DNA of 22,361 bases from Holosporaceae bacterium UBA3830 (lineage in GTDB: Bacteria; Pseudomonadota; Alphaproteobacteria; UBA3830): assembly GCA_002393025.1 (NCBI GenBank), contig DGIE01000005.1, forward strand, positions 1 to 22,361. The letters are read 5' to 3'. The position numbers and the translations under genes are program-made. Of the stretch, positions 15,774-22,017 are shown in pieces; the first letter of the stretch is position 1; every line of letters begins with the position of its first letter. Below the pieces are notes generated by a model, which was not told the origin of the DNA, ran no database searches, and saw only the letters and a program-made list of their open reading frames with translations.

Positions 15774-15826
15774 TTTTAGTTTTACGAAATTCGTAATTCC
15801 CATATCAGTCATATCTCCGACTCTCC

Positions 15827-16033
15827 TTATATTTCTATGCTGGGGAAGGCAGTTTTCCCTGGTTTGTTATGAAAGAATGAATAATCATTCTTTCGAGTAT
15901 AACGTTTTTGTAGTTCTGAATATTGTTTACGTAATCTGTCTATTTTTGAACAGATAACGCTAATTTTTCTCAGATAAATTCTTATATTTCGTAATTGTTT
16001 CATTAAATTTTTGTAAATTTCTTTTTTTTTCAT
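15827..16033 (-). CDS. Small basic helical protein in the phage module
   Basis: Not recognised. The 68 residues are strongly basic and helical (MKKKEIYKNLMKQLRNIRIYLRKISVICSKI...), with a likely short coiled coil over residues 20-45. I chose the ATG at 16033 because AGGA lies nine bases upstream; the frame is open to 16075 without a ribosome binding site. The start is followed by nine A in a row (Lys3), a possible slippage site. The 3' part contains a perfect 10-bp inverted repeat (15871-15894). It occupies the slot where tape-measure or tail-assembly genes would be expected, but is far too short for a tape measure. Confidence 0.55.
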   Translation of the reverse strand: MKKKEIYKNLMKQLRNIRIYLRKISVICSKIDRLRKQYSELQKRYTRKNDYSFFHNKPGKTAFPSIEI

Positions 16034-16084
16034 AATTTTTATTCCTACTATTTTATGTATATGTTTCGAATTCAAATTTTTATT

Positions 16085-16588
16085 TTAGATTTCTTCCGAT
16101 TCTAATTCCCAACCGCTTTCCATTTTCCATTCGTTGGTTTTCATGGAAAAATTTGTTACCAACATCGTTAACCAAGGTCTAAAGCTGACGAATGTTTTCT
16201 GGGGACTCGATTTTTTGAGGAGAATACGGTTTCCCGAAATTGAGTGCATAACATTCTCTCCCAAAGTGTTTATTACATGGATCGAATCGGAAACAGCCGG
16301 ACGGATTAAATCCAAAATTGTTTCGCCCGGACGAATTATTTGCCATAAACTTTGTATGCATCCAACATTAATTTGCGATCCTATCCAAATTTTATCGATA
16401 ATTGGTGATTGTGAATCGCTGCAGAAAATAACACTTCGATATTTTTGTCGTTGGGATGTTTCCAAGAACAGTAAATTTCCGTTAACGGATTTTTTGAAGT
16501 TACCGTTGGCAATCGGAGTTAGTTCTTGTACGCAGTTTCTGGCTCGTTCTTGGGGTAGCCCAGATATTCCCAAAAGAATTTCGTTCAT
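16085..16588 (-). CDS. Conserved alphaproteobacterial phage structural protein (function unknown)
   Basis: The 167 residues follow a pattern I associate with tail-region proteins of alphaproteobacterial siphophage-type prophages. The parts are an N-terminal RNCVQELTPIANGNFKKSVNG, then YRSVIFCSDSQSPIIDKIWIGSQINVGCI, and a C-terminal RPWLTMLVTNF followed by WKMESGWELESEE. The middle third is poorly conserved. The molecular role is not known to me; a tail or tail-tip component is likely from context. The start ATG at 16588 is set by AAAGGAGAAAAA immediately upstream; an in-frame ATG at 16603 lies 5' of this ribosome binding site. It follows the 45-residue gene by 22 bp and precedes the basic 68-residue gene by about 50 bp. 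Confidence 0.65.
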   Translation of the reverse strand: MNEILLGISGLPQERARNCVQELTPIANGNFKKSVNGNLLFLETSQRQKYRSVIFCSDSQSPIIDKIWIGSQINVGCIQSLWQIIRPGETILDLIRPAVSDSIHVINTLGENVMHSISGNRILLKKSSPQKTFVSFRPWLTMLVTNFSMKTNEWKMESGWELESEEI

Positions 16589-16610
16589 TTTTTCTCCTTT
16601 CAATGAATTT

Positions 16611-16748
16611 TCAATCCATCCATTCCGGCATTGTTGTCGGGGTTGTTCTTATTAAAAATTCTAAACAGTCGGACAAGCTTTCATCCGAAAGGTTATGCTC
16701 GTAATAAATGTCCTCCGGAGAGGAGTCTTTCAATATGATTTCATCCAT
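16611..16748 (-). CDS. 45-residue acidic protein in the phage module
   Basis: This small frame has ATG at 16748 and TGA at 16611-16613. The start overlaps the end of the upstream gene (ATGGATGA), so translation is probably coupled. The product is acidic: MDEIILKDSSPEDIYYEHNL, then ESLSDCLEFLIRTTP and PEWMD at the end. Its size and place, after the tail terminator and before tail proteins, recall the tiny tail assembly chaperone genes of GTA/HK97-type clusters, but there is no convincing motif. Codon use matches the neighbouring phage genes and there is no break in the operon. Confidence 0.5.
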   Translation of the reverse strand: MDEIILKDSSPEDIYYEHNLSDESLSDCLEFLIRTTPTTMPEWMD

Positions 16749-16944
16749 AGATTTTTCCTTCTTCGTTTAAAATTTGTTTAAATTCCTTTAAAAATTCAAA
16801 ACAGGCATCCAAAAGTTTTTGAAATTTTTCACCCAATTTCGTGGGAATTTTTTCTTTATTTTTACTATAGACTTCCGTAGCTTTTGCTAATTTTTTTTCT
16901 GCTAACAATAAGACCTGTTGAACATTTTCTTTTATAATTTTCAT
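16741..16944 (-). CDS. 67-residue helical protein in the phage module
   Basis: Not recognised. It is a lysine-rich, fully helical small protein (MKIIKENVQQVLLLAEKKLA..., then KFQKLLDACFEFLKEFKQIL). The ATG shares its A with the TAA stop of the tail terminator gene (TAATG) and has AAAGGAGAAG upstream, so it is certainly expressed in the same operon. It overlaps the following 45-residue gene by 8 bp. By position it could be a tail assembly chaperone-like factor. The major tail protein normally found here is absent. Confidence 0.6.
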   Translation of the reverse strand: MKIIKENVQQVLLLAEKKLAKATEVYSKNKEKIPTKLGEKFQKLLDACFEFLKEFKQILNEEGKIYG

Positions 16945-17321
16945 TATTCTTCTCCTTTTATATTTTTTAATTTTATTATTGCGATTAATTTTACAATTTG
17001 ATCATTCTTGGTCGTTACTACACGATCAATTTTCAGCGCTGTTTTTCCAATATTTTGATTGCCATTATATAGCGACAAATCTTCCATAGTAATTCGTTGG
17101 AGTGTTTTACAAAATTTATAAAGTTTGTTAGATGGCTTGTCCAAATCGATGACTTGTATGCTTATCTCGGCTAATATTGTTTGGTCTTGTCGATATTTCA
17201 TTTCATTGATTTCCAAAATTAAATATGGATAGTTAATATCGTCTGGAGGATCAGAAGGGAAAATTTCCCAACCGATTTTTTCTCTTAGTGCCTGGATTAA
17301 TCCGAAATCCCAAGGAATCAT
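16944..17321 (-). CDS. Tail terminator-like protein (DUF3168/GTA gp8-like)
   Basis: The 125 residues have the layout of the small tail terminator or tail completion proteins of HK97-type phages and GTA gp8. An N-terminal helix (LIQALREKIGWEIFPSDPPDD) is followed by INYPYLILEINEM, a central strand pair (ILAEISIQVID), a helix with LYKFCKTLQRI, and a C-terminal strand. The order portal, capsid, connector, head closure, then this gene supports the assignment strongly; sequence alone gives only moderate support. The ATG overlaps the preceding stop by 4 bp (ATGA) with GGAGA upstream. Confidence 0.72.
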   Translation of the reverse strand: MIPWDFGLIQALREKIGWEIFPSDPPDDINYPYLILEINEMKYRQDQTILAEISIQVIDLDKPSNKLYKFCKTLQRITMEDLSLYNGNQNIGKTALKIDRVVTTKNDQIVKLIAIIKLKNIKGEE

Positions 17322-17620
17322 TTTTGTTCTCCTTCTCTTACCGCGTGAAAAATTACGATGTCGTTTTTTAAATCGACTGCCACCATCTGAGTCGGTAAAA
17401 ATTTTACATTATTAACAAGTACCCGAAATTTTTTTGGAAACTCTCCTCTCCATTTCACTCGGAAAATGTAATTGGTTTTAGTGATAGCTATGTTCCCAAG
17501 CTGAATTGATGCCCATAATTCCTGCCAAGGTAAAAATTCGGATTTCCATGTGTTATTTTCAGAAAGTTTTTTATCTAATTTTTCTATTTTTATTTTAGTA
17601 TCAAACAATCTTTCCGCCAT
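17318..17620 (-). CDS. Head closure / head-tail joining protein (HK97 gp7-like)
   Basis: The 100 residues match the phage head-tail joining pattern (SPP1 gp16/HK97 gp7 type): a short N-terminal strand (FDTKIKIEKLDKK), TWKSEFLPWQELWASIQLG, then VKWRGEFPKKFRVLVNNVKF, with a beta-barrel ending in DIVIFHAVREGE. It would sit between connector and tail terminator to close the filled head. The frame is open far upstream into the preceding gene, but the ATG at 17620 has GGAGG eight bases before it and follows the connector stop codon by one base. Confidence 0.78.
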   Translation of the reverse strand: MAERLFDTKIKIEKLDKKLSENNTWKSEFLPWQELWASIQLGNIAITKTNYIFRVKWRGEFPKKFRVLVNNVKFLPTQMVAVDLKNDIVIFHAVREGEQK

Positions 17621-17621
17621 T

Positions 17622-18203
17622 TTAAAAGCCTCCGAATTGTACATAATTAGACAGCATGGTTTTTGCTGCCTTCGGCACAAAATTTTGGTCAGAATTCCTC
17701 TTTTCGTAGTGCTGTGCAACGATCATCAAATTTGCTACACGGAATATACTGGGAACTGAGTTGAAATCCTTTGCAATCCCCGCATCAAAATCAATAGTAA
17801 AAGAATTTATTTGATCCAAATTTTTTAAATTTTTTATAATTAGATAATAGCGCGGACCTGTTTTTTCGATGTGGTATTTTTTGCAATTAATTATATGATC
17901 GTCAGCATAAACATTGTTAATTTCCAATACAGGATTTTTTGGAAATGGAATAGTTACAGTTGAATCATAAATGCCTGGGTAAATTGTTGATCTTTTGTTG
18001 AGAAATTCTGTTCGAAAGAATTTACAAGTCCATCTTTCTCGGAAAATAGATTGGTGAAGGATTTTTTCTATGGTTTCCCTTCCGGATTTTATTAGAGTTT
18101 TTATTAATTCATCGTCGAAATTTCCGTTGGCGCGAACATAATTTTTTGCATCACCGAGAGCGATAATTTCGCCCTCGACTTTTTCTTTTAATCTCAAATC
18201 CAT
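17622..18203 (-). CDS. Head-tail connector protein (HK97 gp6/GTA gp6-like)
   Basis: The 193 residues contain the gp6-like connector fold: an N-terminal helical part (ALGDAKNYVRANGNFDDELIKTLIKSGRETIEKILHQSIF), a middle beta insertion (about 85-150, including PFPKNPVLEINNVY and the FTIDFDAGIA strand), and a C-terminal helix pair (VPSIFRVANLMIVAQHYEKRN). This corresponds to the ~190-residue conserved alphaproteobacterial phage version. It would form the ring under the portal. The start is set by AAAGGAG upstream of the ATG at 18203, and the gene lies 31 bp after the capsid gene. Confidence 0.82.
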   Translation of the reverse strand: MDLRLKEKVEGEIIALGDAKNYVRANGNFDDELIKTLIKSGRETIEKILHQSIFRERWTCKFFRTEFLNKRSTIYPGIYDSTVTIPFPKNPVLEINNVYADDHIINCKKYHIEKTGPRYYLIIKNLKNLDQINSFTIDFDAGIAKDFNSVPSIFRVANLMIVAQHYEKRNSDQNFVPKAAKTMLSNYVQFGGF

Positions 18204-18234
18204 TTTTATTTACTCCTTTTGTTTTTTCAAATTT

Positions 18235-19713
18235 CTATTCTGCTGCATCGAATTTTAAGAGTTTGATTGCATCAAAATCGATAACGTCCCCACCGACTCT
18301 TTTTGAAGCAAAAAATTCAACAAATGGTTTCGATGTATAAGGATCTCTCAGTACAGATAATCCCTGACGATCAACAATTTGGTATCCGCTCAGAAAGTCT
18401 CCGAAAGCTACTGAAAAAGTTCCAGCATCGGTGTTTAAAGCGGGCATGTTGTCGTCAATTACCACAGGATATCCGAGTAAGGTTGCGGGAGTTGATTCTG
18501 ACATGGACATTTGCCAAATGCTTACGCCGTCGGTGTTTTTTATTTTGCGAATTTCTGCTAGAGCTGATCTGGACATGATCCAAGTTGCATTTTTTACATG
18601 ATGGGGTTTTAAAGAGCAAACCATTTCGATCAGTGTATTTAGAGCCATTTCTGAATTTGTGAATTTCCCTTTTGCTCCGCTGAGAAAGTACTGCAGACTT
18701 CCTGATTCATTTTCCAAAGAGGTTTTGCATTTTAAAAATCCGTGAGGTTTGTTTTTACCATCACCGTTGATAAAAGCGTCATCCTCTAGTGTAGCAAAGT
18801 TTTCAGAGATTTTTTCAATTAGCCAGCTTTCTACATCGATTTGAGAGTCATCTAAAAGTGCTTGGCTTGCTTTTGGTTTCGCACACAATTCATGGACATT
18901 GATCTTTATTTTTTTTAATTCCGGGGAAGAAGTTTCTTTTCTTTCGCTGTTCTCTGCACACCAATTTGCTCCCGGAAGTTTTTCATCTACAAGGATATCA
19001 ATAGAGCTTGATGAAATTGTCGTTATTTTCGAAATATTTCGCATTGGAGAAAGATAGTTCAATTTGTCATCAATTTTCTGCAAAATATTTTGCGGCAGAA
19101 ACACGGCTCCATCCTTATCTGAGTTTTCGTTAAGCGATTTTTTCAAAAAATTATCTGCTCCGCTGCGAATAAAATTTGAAAAATTTTCGTTCGTACATAC
19201 ATTTGTGTTCAATGGTAATTTCATTTTGTTTTCTCCTTTTTTATTTAAATTCTTACCTGTGTTTTGAGATAAATTTTGATCGAATTTTACGGAATCGATC
19301 GTGGCAGATTCGCACGCCGGAAAAGTTACGACGGATATTTCAAGTAGTTCGAGATCTGTCAGATGTTTTCTATTATTTTTTATGAAATGGTTACGAATTC
19401 TATAGCCGATAGAAAAACTATCTAGCGCTTTATTTTTTAATAACAAGTAGATTTCTTTTGCCTTGGGAAGGTCCATCAGCAAGTGAGCCCTAACGAACAA
19501 ACCATGATCGTCTTCATACAACTCGTCGATAATTCCTATTGGTTCAGTCGTATCGTGTTGCCATAGCAATTTTGGTTTTTTCCCTTCGGAAAATAGTTTT
19601 ATTGCATTTTTAAAAGCGCTCCGTTCGACAATATCTCCATTTCGATCCAATTCGCCGAATACGCTCGCATATCCTTCGATTTCTCCTTTCTCATTTAATG
19701 ATTTGATTTCCAT
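18235..19713 (-). CDS. Prohead protease fused in frame to HK97-type major capsid protein
   Basis: This is one 492-residue frame. Residues 1-145 are a prohead serine protease: EGYASVFGELDRNGDIV, LLWQHD with catalytic His53, LDSFSIGYR with catalytic Ser101, and LELLEISVVTFPA (121-133) with the usual acidic residue. Residues 164-492 are an HK97-fold major capsid protein: GAVFLPQNILQKI, LSPMRNI, LPGANWCAE, FINGDGKNKPHGFL, ATWIMSRSALAEIRKI, LLGYPVVIDDNMP, FGDFLSGYQIVDRQG. A perfect ribosome binding site precedes the internal ATG at 19224, so separate capsid (329 residues) is probably made as well. The capsid part has only ~15 residues before the mature-type start, so the usual ~100-residue delta (scaffold) domain is missing. 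The protease normally removes that domain. The gene follows the portal by 9 bp. Confidence 0.92.
   Translation of the reverse strand: MEIKSLNEKGEIEGYASVFGELDRNGDIVERSAFKNAIKLFSEGKKPKLLWQHDTTEPIGIIDELYEDDHGLFVRAHLLMDLPKAKEIYLLLKNKALDSFSIGYRIRNHFIKNNRKHLTDLELLEISVVTFPACESATIDSVKFDQNLSQNTGKNLNKKGENKMKLPLNTNVCTNENFSNFIRSGADNFLKKSLNENSDKDGAVFLPQNILQKIDDKLNYLSPMRNISKITTISSSSIDILVDEKLPGANWCAENSERKETSSPELKKIKINVHELCAKPKASQALLDDSQIDVESWLIEKISENFATLEDDAFINGDGKNKPHGFLKCKTSLENESGSLQYFLSGAKGKFTNSEMALNTLIEMVCSLKPHHVKNATWIMSRSALAEIRKIKNTDGVSIWQMSMSESTPATLLGYPVVIDDNMPALNTDAGTFSVAFGDFLSGYQIVDRQGLSVLRDPYTSKPFVEFFASKRVGGDVIDFDAIKLLKFDAAE
19224..19238 (-). promoter_or_regulatory. Internal ribosome binding site and ATG for separate capsid synthesis
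   Basis: On the minus strand AAGGAG (19233-19238) lies eight bases before ATG (19222-19224), which encodes MKLPLNTN at residue 164 of the fusion frame. This is as strong as the sites of the neighbouring phage genes and is exactly at the protease-capsid junction. It strongly suggests reinitiation at what was an ordinary gene boundary whose stop codon has been lost. Confidence 0.75.
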
Positions 19714-19722
19714 TTTTTTATC

Positions 19723-20877
19723 CTATTTTTTCATATATTTTTGTTTCACAACTTCTGGATTGATTTTTTCAGATGCTTTCTGTTCCATGTTCGGAAAACC
19801 CAAAATTTCTCGTTTCTCCTCGATTGAAAGGAAGTCGGCATTTGAAACTTTTTCCCAGAGTTTTTCCCTCTTTCCAATTAACGCAGGGATAGAGTCAAGA
19901 TCAAAGTAGATTTCACAATTTTCCTGGTATTTCTTTTGGAACCAATCTGTAAATTGAGTACGTATCAGCTCCGCCAAAGGTAGGACTGTATCCTCCCAGA
20001 AGTGAGCGCGTGCTTCACGATAATTATTAAAGGAAGAATCCCCGCGAATTCCGACTAAAATCGGAGGTACTCCGAAAGCCTGTACGATTTCACGCGCGAT
20101 GGTATTTTGAGCTTCAGCAAAATCCAAATCTCGTGGAGTTAGTCCCATTTCCTGCCATTCGTATCCTCCTTCCAGAAGCATGATGCGTCCGGCATTCTTT
20201 GCTCCGGAGTAAATTTCGCTGAGACGGTTTCTCATGTCGTCCCGCGTGCCTTCGTCGAGATTTTGGAAATCTTTCAAAACTAAGCACCCACTGGGACGTC
20301 CTCCATTTTGCAATATGCTGAGATTATGCTTTGCCATTTCGTTGTATTGGTCGACAGCATACATCGCGGCACGTAGCGGGGCGAATCCATACCAATCATT
20401 TGTTGGATTAAAAGATTTTAAGTGCAAAATGTCTTCCGAATCTATTGGAATTCGAACGCCATCAACTTCGTAAACATAAGATTTTACAGCAGTTTTTGCG
20501 TCGTTGTAAATTAATTTCACTCGGTCTGATCTCAGACAATATAGTTGATTTTCATCCGAGTAAACGAAAGCATTACCGGATAAGAGCAGATAACTAACTA
20601 CGCTGGTGATAAATGAGCTGCGACCTTGTTCTTTATTTGGATGGGAGAGCATTTTCGTTAAATTTGAATTTATTGTCAGGTCTTCATTTTTTACGCACAT
20701 AGGAATTGAGGCAATGCCTGATGCTATAAGATTTATCGACCGAAATACAAATACATTTTTTTGAAAACTCTCCGAAACCAATGCGTTGTAATTATTTGGT
20801 GTCCACTCGGGATTCGATCCGCGCAGAGCTACCAATGTTTCCTTTCGTTTCGCACTTTTATTAAAAAAATTAAACAT
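19723..20877 (-). CDS. HK97-family phage portal protein
   Basis: The 384 residues span the full core of the portal family: VFRSINLIASGIASIPM (about 45-61), LLLSGNAFVY, the DILHLKSFNPTNDWYGFAPL motif with ILHLK and the W-G-x-SPL-like WYGFAPL, the helix ILQNGGRPSG, then AEAQNTIAREIVQAFGVPPILVG, and FWEDTVLPLAE. It would form the dodecameric DNA entry ring. The start at 20877 is preferred over the ATG at 20892 because AAAGGA lies six bases upstream of it and 3' of the earlier ATG. It is the first gene of the module; the terminase gene normally upstream is absent, with ~500 bp of non-coding DNA there instead. Confidence 0.94.
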   Translation of the reverse strand: MFNFFNKSAKRKETLVALRGSNPEWTPNNYNALVSESFQKNVFVFRSINLIASGIASIPMCVKNEDLTINSNLTKMLSHPNKEQGRSSFITSVVSYLLLSGNAFVYSDENQLYCLRSDRVKLIYNDAKTAVKSYVYEVDGVRIPIDSEDILHLKSFNPTNDWYGFAPLRAAMYAVDQYNEMAKHNLSILQNGGRPSGCLVLKDFQNLDEGTRDDMRNRLSEIYSGAKNAGRIMLLEGGYEWQEMGLTPRDLDFAEAQNTIAREIVQAFGVPPILVGIRGDSSFNNYREARAHFWEDTVLPLAELIRTQFTDWFQKKYQENCEIYFDLDSIPALIGKREKLWEKVSNADFLSIEEKREILGFPNMEQKASEKINPEVVKQKYMKK

Positions 20878-21392
20878 CTCTTTTCCTTTCATTGTAATTG
20901 CTTGGAGCTTTCTCGCAATTTTTGCAAAATGAAAGTGAAAATTTGAAAAAGGTTACCGCAGCGCAATATGTCAAATGTTGCGCTTTATGTGAGAGTGCTT
21001 TTGTTAAACAAAAGCACAATCTCCGCTTACAAATTAACCGGCCGTAATTTCTTAGATACTGATGAGTCCCTGCGCAGACCCTGCGAGAATCAGTTCTTTA
21101 TCTTTCACTTCGCTATCCAGCTTAATTCATTAATAAAACAAAAAAACTAACATTGCAACTCAAGGAAAATATCCAGGAATTTCAAAAGACTAACCTTAAA
21201 TTTTGCAGATTTTTGTGATTTTTTTCGAAAATTTTTTTATTTTTTTGATAAAAACCTTTAAGAAAATCGGATGGTTTTTTCTGGGATTTCAGTCATTTTA
21301 GGAGAAATATAAATTTTTTATATCACGTAAAAAAACATATCATTTTATCCATTTTCTCGAATTAGTTTCCCCAAATGATACTCTCGCATAAC
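20878..21392 (-). other. Gene-free, hairpin-rich leader upstream of the portal gene
   Basis: No gene longer than ~25 codons fits here. Read on the minus strand toward the portal, it contains four elements. First is a stem ACTGAT/ATCAGT (about 21059-21095) enclosing CGCAG-GGT-CTGCG. Second is a hairpin GTGCTTTTG-TTTAA-CAAAAGCAC with flanking GAGA/TCTC (about 20991-21023). Third is a dyad GCGCAACAT...ATATTGCGC (20961-20983, one G-U pair, loop TTGAC). Fourth, further upstream, is a very T/A-rich tract (21200-21350). An 18-codon GTG frame overlaps the first stem (VKDKELILAGSAQGLISI) with a modest GGA upstream and could be a leader peptide or a gene relic. It may be a structured 5' leader, a small RNA gene, or the scar of lost terminase genes. 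Confidence 0.5.
21130..21158 (-). promoter_or_regulatory. Candidate promoter for the phage-like operon
   Basis: On the minus strand TTGCAA (21153-21158), a 17-bp spacer and TATTAA (21130-21135). It would give a ~245-nt structured leader before the portal ATG. Consensus match is only 4 of 6 in each box, and the region is AT-rich, so chance is possible. Confidence 0.3.
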
Positions 21393-21414
21393 AAAAAACC
21401 CGCACAAAGGCGGG
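21393..21414 (-). terminator. Rho-independent terminator of pal
   Basis: Minus-strand stem CCCGC-CTTTGT-GCGGG (21399-21414) followed by six T (A run 21393-21398). It lies 36 bp past the pal stop and separates pal from the phage-like operon. Confidence 0.85.
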
Positions 21415-21450
21415 CAAACATAAAACAATCAGAAAAAAACTCTCTGAAAA

Positions 21451-21924
21451 TTAATTCTTCTCAAGAACCGAAATAGCAACACGGTTCAACCTGTAAATTT
21501 CATCCTGAGATCCTGTTGCAGCGATTGGACGATCTTTTCCGTACGAAACGGTTCTAATACGATTTCCGGCAACGCCTTTTTCAGCTAAGAATCTTGCTGC
21601 AGCGTCCGCTCTTCTTTCTCCCAGCCCAAGGTTGTACTCTCTAGTACCTCTTTCGTCGCAGTGACCTTCGATCAACACATTGTACTGCTGATGATTCTGC
21701 AACCAATCCGCTTGACGTCCCAATGTCGCTTTTGATTCCTCGGAAAGAGTTGACTTGTCAAAATCATAGTGAACTCTATCTCCGGCATTAGCCACGAAAT
21801 CAGCTACAGCAGTGCTCAAAGAATCATCCTGAACAACCTCGACCTGCTCGATCTCGTCAGAACAGCACTCACAAGCAGCTAAGAACATTAAAGCAGCCAA
21901 AGAAATTAAGCTTTTCTTTTCCAT
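21451..21924 (-). CDS. pal: Peptidoglycan-associated lipoprotein Pal
   Basis: The 157-residue lipoprotein has signal peptide MEKKSLISLAALMFLAAC with lipobox LAAC, lipidated at Cys18. A short linker leads to an OmpA-like peptidoglycan-binding domain: VHYDFDKSTLSEES, NVLIEGHCDERGTREYNLGLGERRADA, RIRTVSYGKDRP, and NRVAISV at the end. Pal tethers the outer membrane to peptidoglycan and acts with TolABQR in division and outer-membrane integrity. The ATG at 21924 is used rather than the GTG at 21930, since AGGAG is seven bases before the ATG and only one before the GTG. It has its own promoter and terminator. In most Proteobacteria tolB lies directly upstream, but no tolB is seen in the 430 bp available here. 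Confidence 0.95.
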   Translation of the reverse strand: MEKKSLISLAALMFLAACECCSDEIEQVEVVQDDSLSTAVADFVANAGDRVHYDFDKSTLSEESKATLGRQADWLQNHQQYNVLIEGHCDERGTREYNLGLGERRADAAARFLAEKGVAGNRIRTVSYGKDRPIAATGSQDEIYRLNRVAISVLEKN

Positions 21925-21988
21925 TTTCACTCTCCTAAACCTAAAAAAGTTCGAATACTCTATTCAAACCACAAACTATAATACAGTT

Positions 21989-22017
21989 ATTATATTAACA
22001 AAAAGTTAACACATCAA
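21989..22017 (-). promoter_or_regulatory. Sigma70-type promoter of pal
   Basis: Minus-strand TTGATG (22012-22017), a 17-bp spacer and a perfect TATAAT (21989-21994), 65 bp before the pal ATG. It is the best promoter match in the window. A TTAAC/GTTAA inverted repeat fills the spacer. Confidence 0.6.

Noticed and set aside
15782..15796. TTACGAA-A-TTCGTAA palindrome after the transporter as a terminator
   Set aside because: A one-base loop cannot form that hairpin fully and no T run follows; could be a chance or protein-binding palindrome.
14823..15812. A 329-codon open frame on the minus strand opposite the EamA transporter
   Set aside because: It lacks a ribosome binding site, reads as low-complexity polar sequence without any family pattern, and mirrors the codon structure of the clear membrane transporter on the other strand.
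16134..16655. A 173-codon plus-strand frame opposite the phage structural gene
   Set aside because: No ribosome binding site; the opposite strand has a strong one and a recognisable phage protein.
21058..21100. CTGATGAGTCC resembles the conserved core of a hammerhead ribozyme
   Set aside because: The stem II partner and the GAAA element are missing on this strand; the local pairing is better explained by an ACTGAT/ATCAGT stem with an inner CGCAG/CTGCG hairpin.
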